Source of the DNA: an uncultured Oscillospiraceae bacterium
GTDB lineage: Bacteria > Bacillota > Clostridia > Oscillospirales > Acutalibacteraceae
NCBI GenBank assembly: GCA_900550095.1
Contig: URRG01000139.1
Location: forward strand, 1-6,544
Length of the DNA stretch: 6,544 bases
Reading direction: 5' to 3'
Below are positions 6,054-6,544 of the stretch, in pieces. The notes below the pieces were generated by a model that searched no databases, was not told the DNA's origin, and saw only the letters and a list, made by a program, of their open reading frames with translations. The translations under genes and the position numbers were made by a program. Positions within the stretch are counted from its first letter, which is position 1; each line of letters opens with the position of its first letter.

Positions 6054-6544
6054 TTAAGCCCCCAGTCTTTGGGCGAAATCCGCCATGGCTTCTGAGATCC
6101 GGATCTGCTGGGGACATACCGCCTCACAGCTTCTGCACCCAATGCAGGCAGTGGGCCGCTTTTCTTCCGGAACAGCGGAAAGGGCCATCGGAGCTATAAA
6201 GCCGCCGCCGGTAAAACAATGCTCATTATAAAGAGCCAGCAGGGAGGGAATATCCAGCCCTTGAGGGCAATGGCTGACGCAGTACCGGCAGGCGGTGCAG
6301 GGAAGGGCGATCTTCTTCACCATCTCAGAGGCGATTTCCAGAAGCGTTTCCATCTCCTGCTCACGAAGAGGCTTTTCCTCCTCAAAGGTGCGGATATTTT
6401 CCGCCAGCTGCTCCATATCCGACATGCCGGAAAGCACCACCTTCACCTGAGGAAGGGACTGCAAAAACCGGAACGCCCAGGCCGGGACCGCTTCCTCCGG
6501 CCGCAGGGCCTTCAGTCTTTCCGCGGCGTTCTCCGGCAGGGAAG
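6054..6544 (-). CDS. second aldo/keto reductase with Fe-S domain, N-terminus beyond the window
   Basis: The reading frame is open from the TAA at 6054-6056 to the right edge, giving about 162 residues of the C-terminal part. It begins in the last barrel elements: a LRPEEAVPAWAFRFLQSLP segment, then VKVVLSGMSDMEQLAENI, the characteristic NAD(P)-phosphate-binding end of these reductases. Two cluster motifs follow, CTACRYCVSHCP and CIGCRSCEAVCP, both with CxxCxxCxxxCP spacing. Nothing marks a start inside the window; a TTG near 6464 is an internal Leu codon. The protein differs clearly from its downstream neighbour, so this is not a recent tandem duplicate. Catalytic residues lie outside the window and cannot be checked. 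Confidence 0.92.
   Translation of the reverse strand, partial: SLPENAAERLKALRPEEAVPAWAFRFLQSLPQVKVVLSGMSDMEQLAENIRTFEEEKPLREQEMETLLEIASEMVKKIALPCTACRYCVSHCPQGLDIPSLLALYNEHCFTGGGFIAPMALSAVPEEKRPTACIGCRSCEAVCPQQIRISEAMADFAQRLGA

Noticed and set aside
5280..6095. 271-codon plus-strand open frame
   Set aside because: It lies antisense to the Fe-S aldo/keto reductase, has no ribosome binding site, and its translation shows no recognisable domain; the minus-strand reading has clear motifs.

Overview
This window looks like chromosomal DNA from a fermentative, anaerobic gut-type Firmicute, most likely Lachnospiraceae or a related Clostridia. The reasons are strong AGGAGG-type ribosome binding sites, a cytoplasmic GH42 beta-galactosidase, an AraC-type sugar regulator, and aldo/keto reductases with two ferredoxin-type Fe-S motifs. 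This placement is inferred from gene content; no rRNA or other taxonomic marker is present.

Layout, left to right. Positions 1-196 may hold the 3' end of a gene entering from the left (weak). Positions 197-392 are an unusually structured leader: a CTTCTAT triplet, a perfect TATAAT box, a 24-bp interrupted palindrome, and the second copy of an exact 55-bp direct repeat whose first copy begins at base 1. Next come a cytoplasmic clan GH-A (GH5-like) glycoside hydrolase (393-1562, +), a bidirectional terminator (1604-1655), an AraC-family regulator (1695-2504, -), a 100-bp divergent promoter region with a perfect 14-bp palindrome, and a GH42 beta-galactosidase starting at TTG (2605-4614, +). A 269-bp convergent intergenic region follows, with one long bidirectional terminator hairpin and a weaker minus-strand one. 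Last are two co-directional minus-strand aldo/keto reductases with C-terminal Fe-S domains; the second (6054 to the edge) is cut by the window.

How they may work together. The AraC regulator is divergent from the GH42 gene, the usual position for a local activator, and the two glycosidases look like a small intracellular unit for finishing the breakdown of imported oligosaccharides. No transporter is visible. The reductases form a separate unit behind a terminator, and no functional link to the sugar genes is shown.

The gene content is ordinary. The points most worth a second look are the 55-bp repeat (biological or an assembly signature), the structured leader of the first glycosidase, the palindrome over the regulator's ribosome binding site, and the reductase that has His where the family's catalytic Lys is expected.
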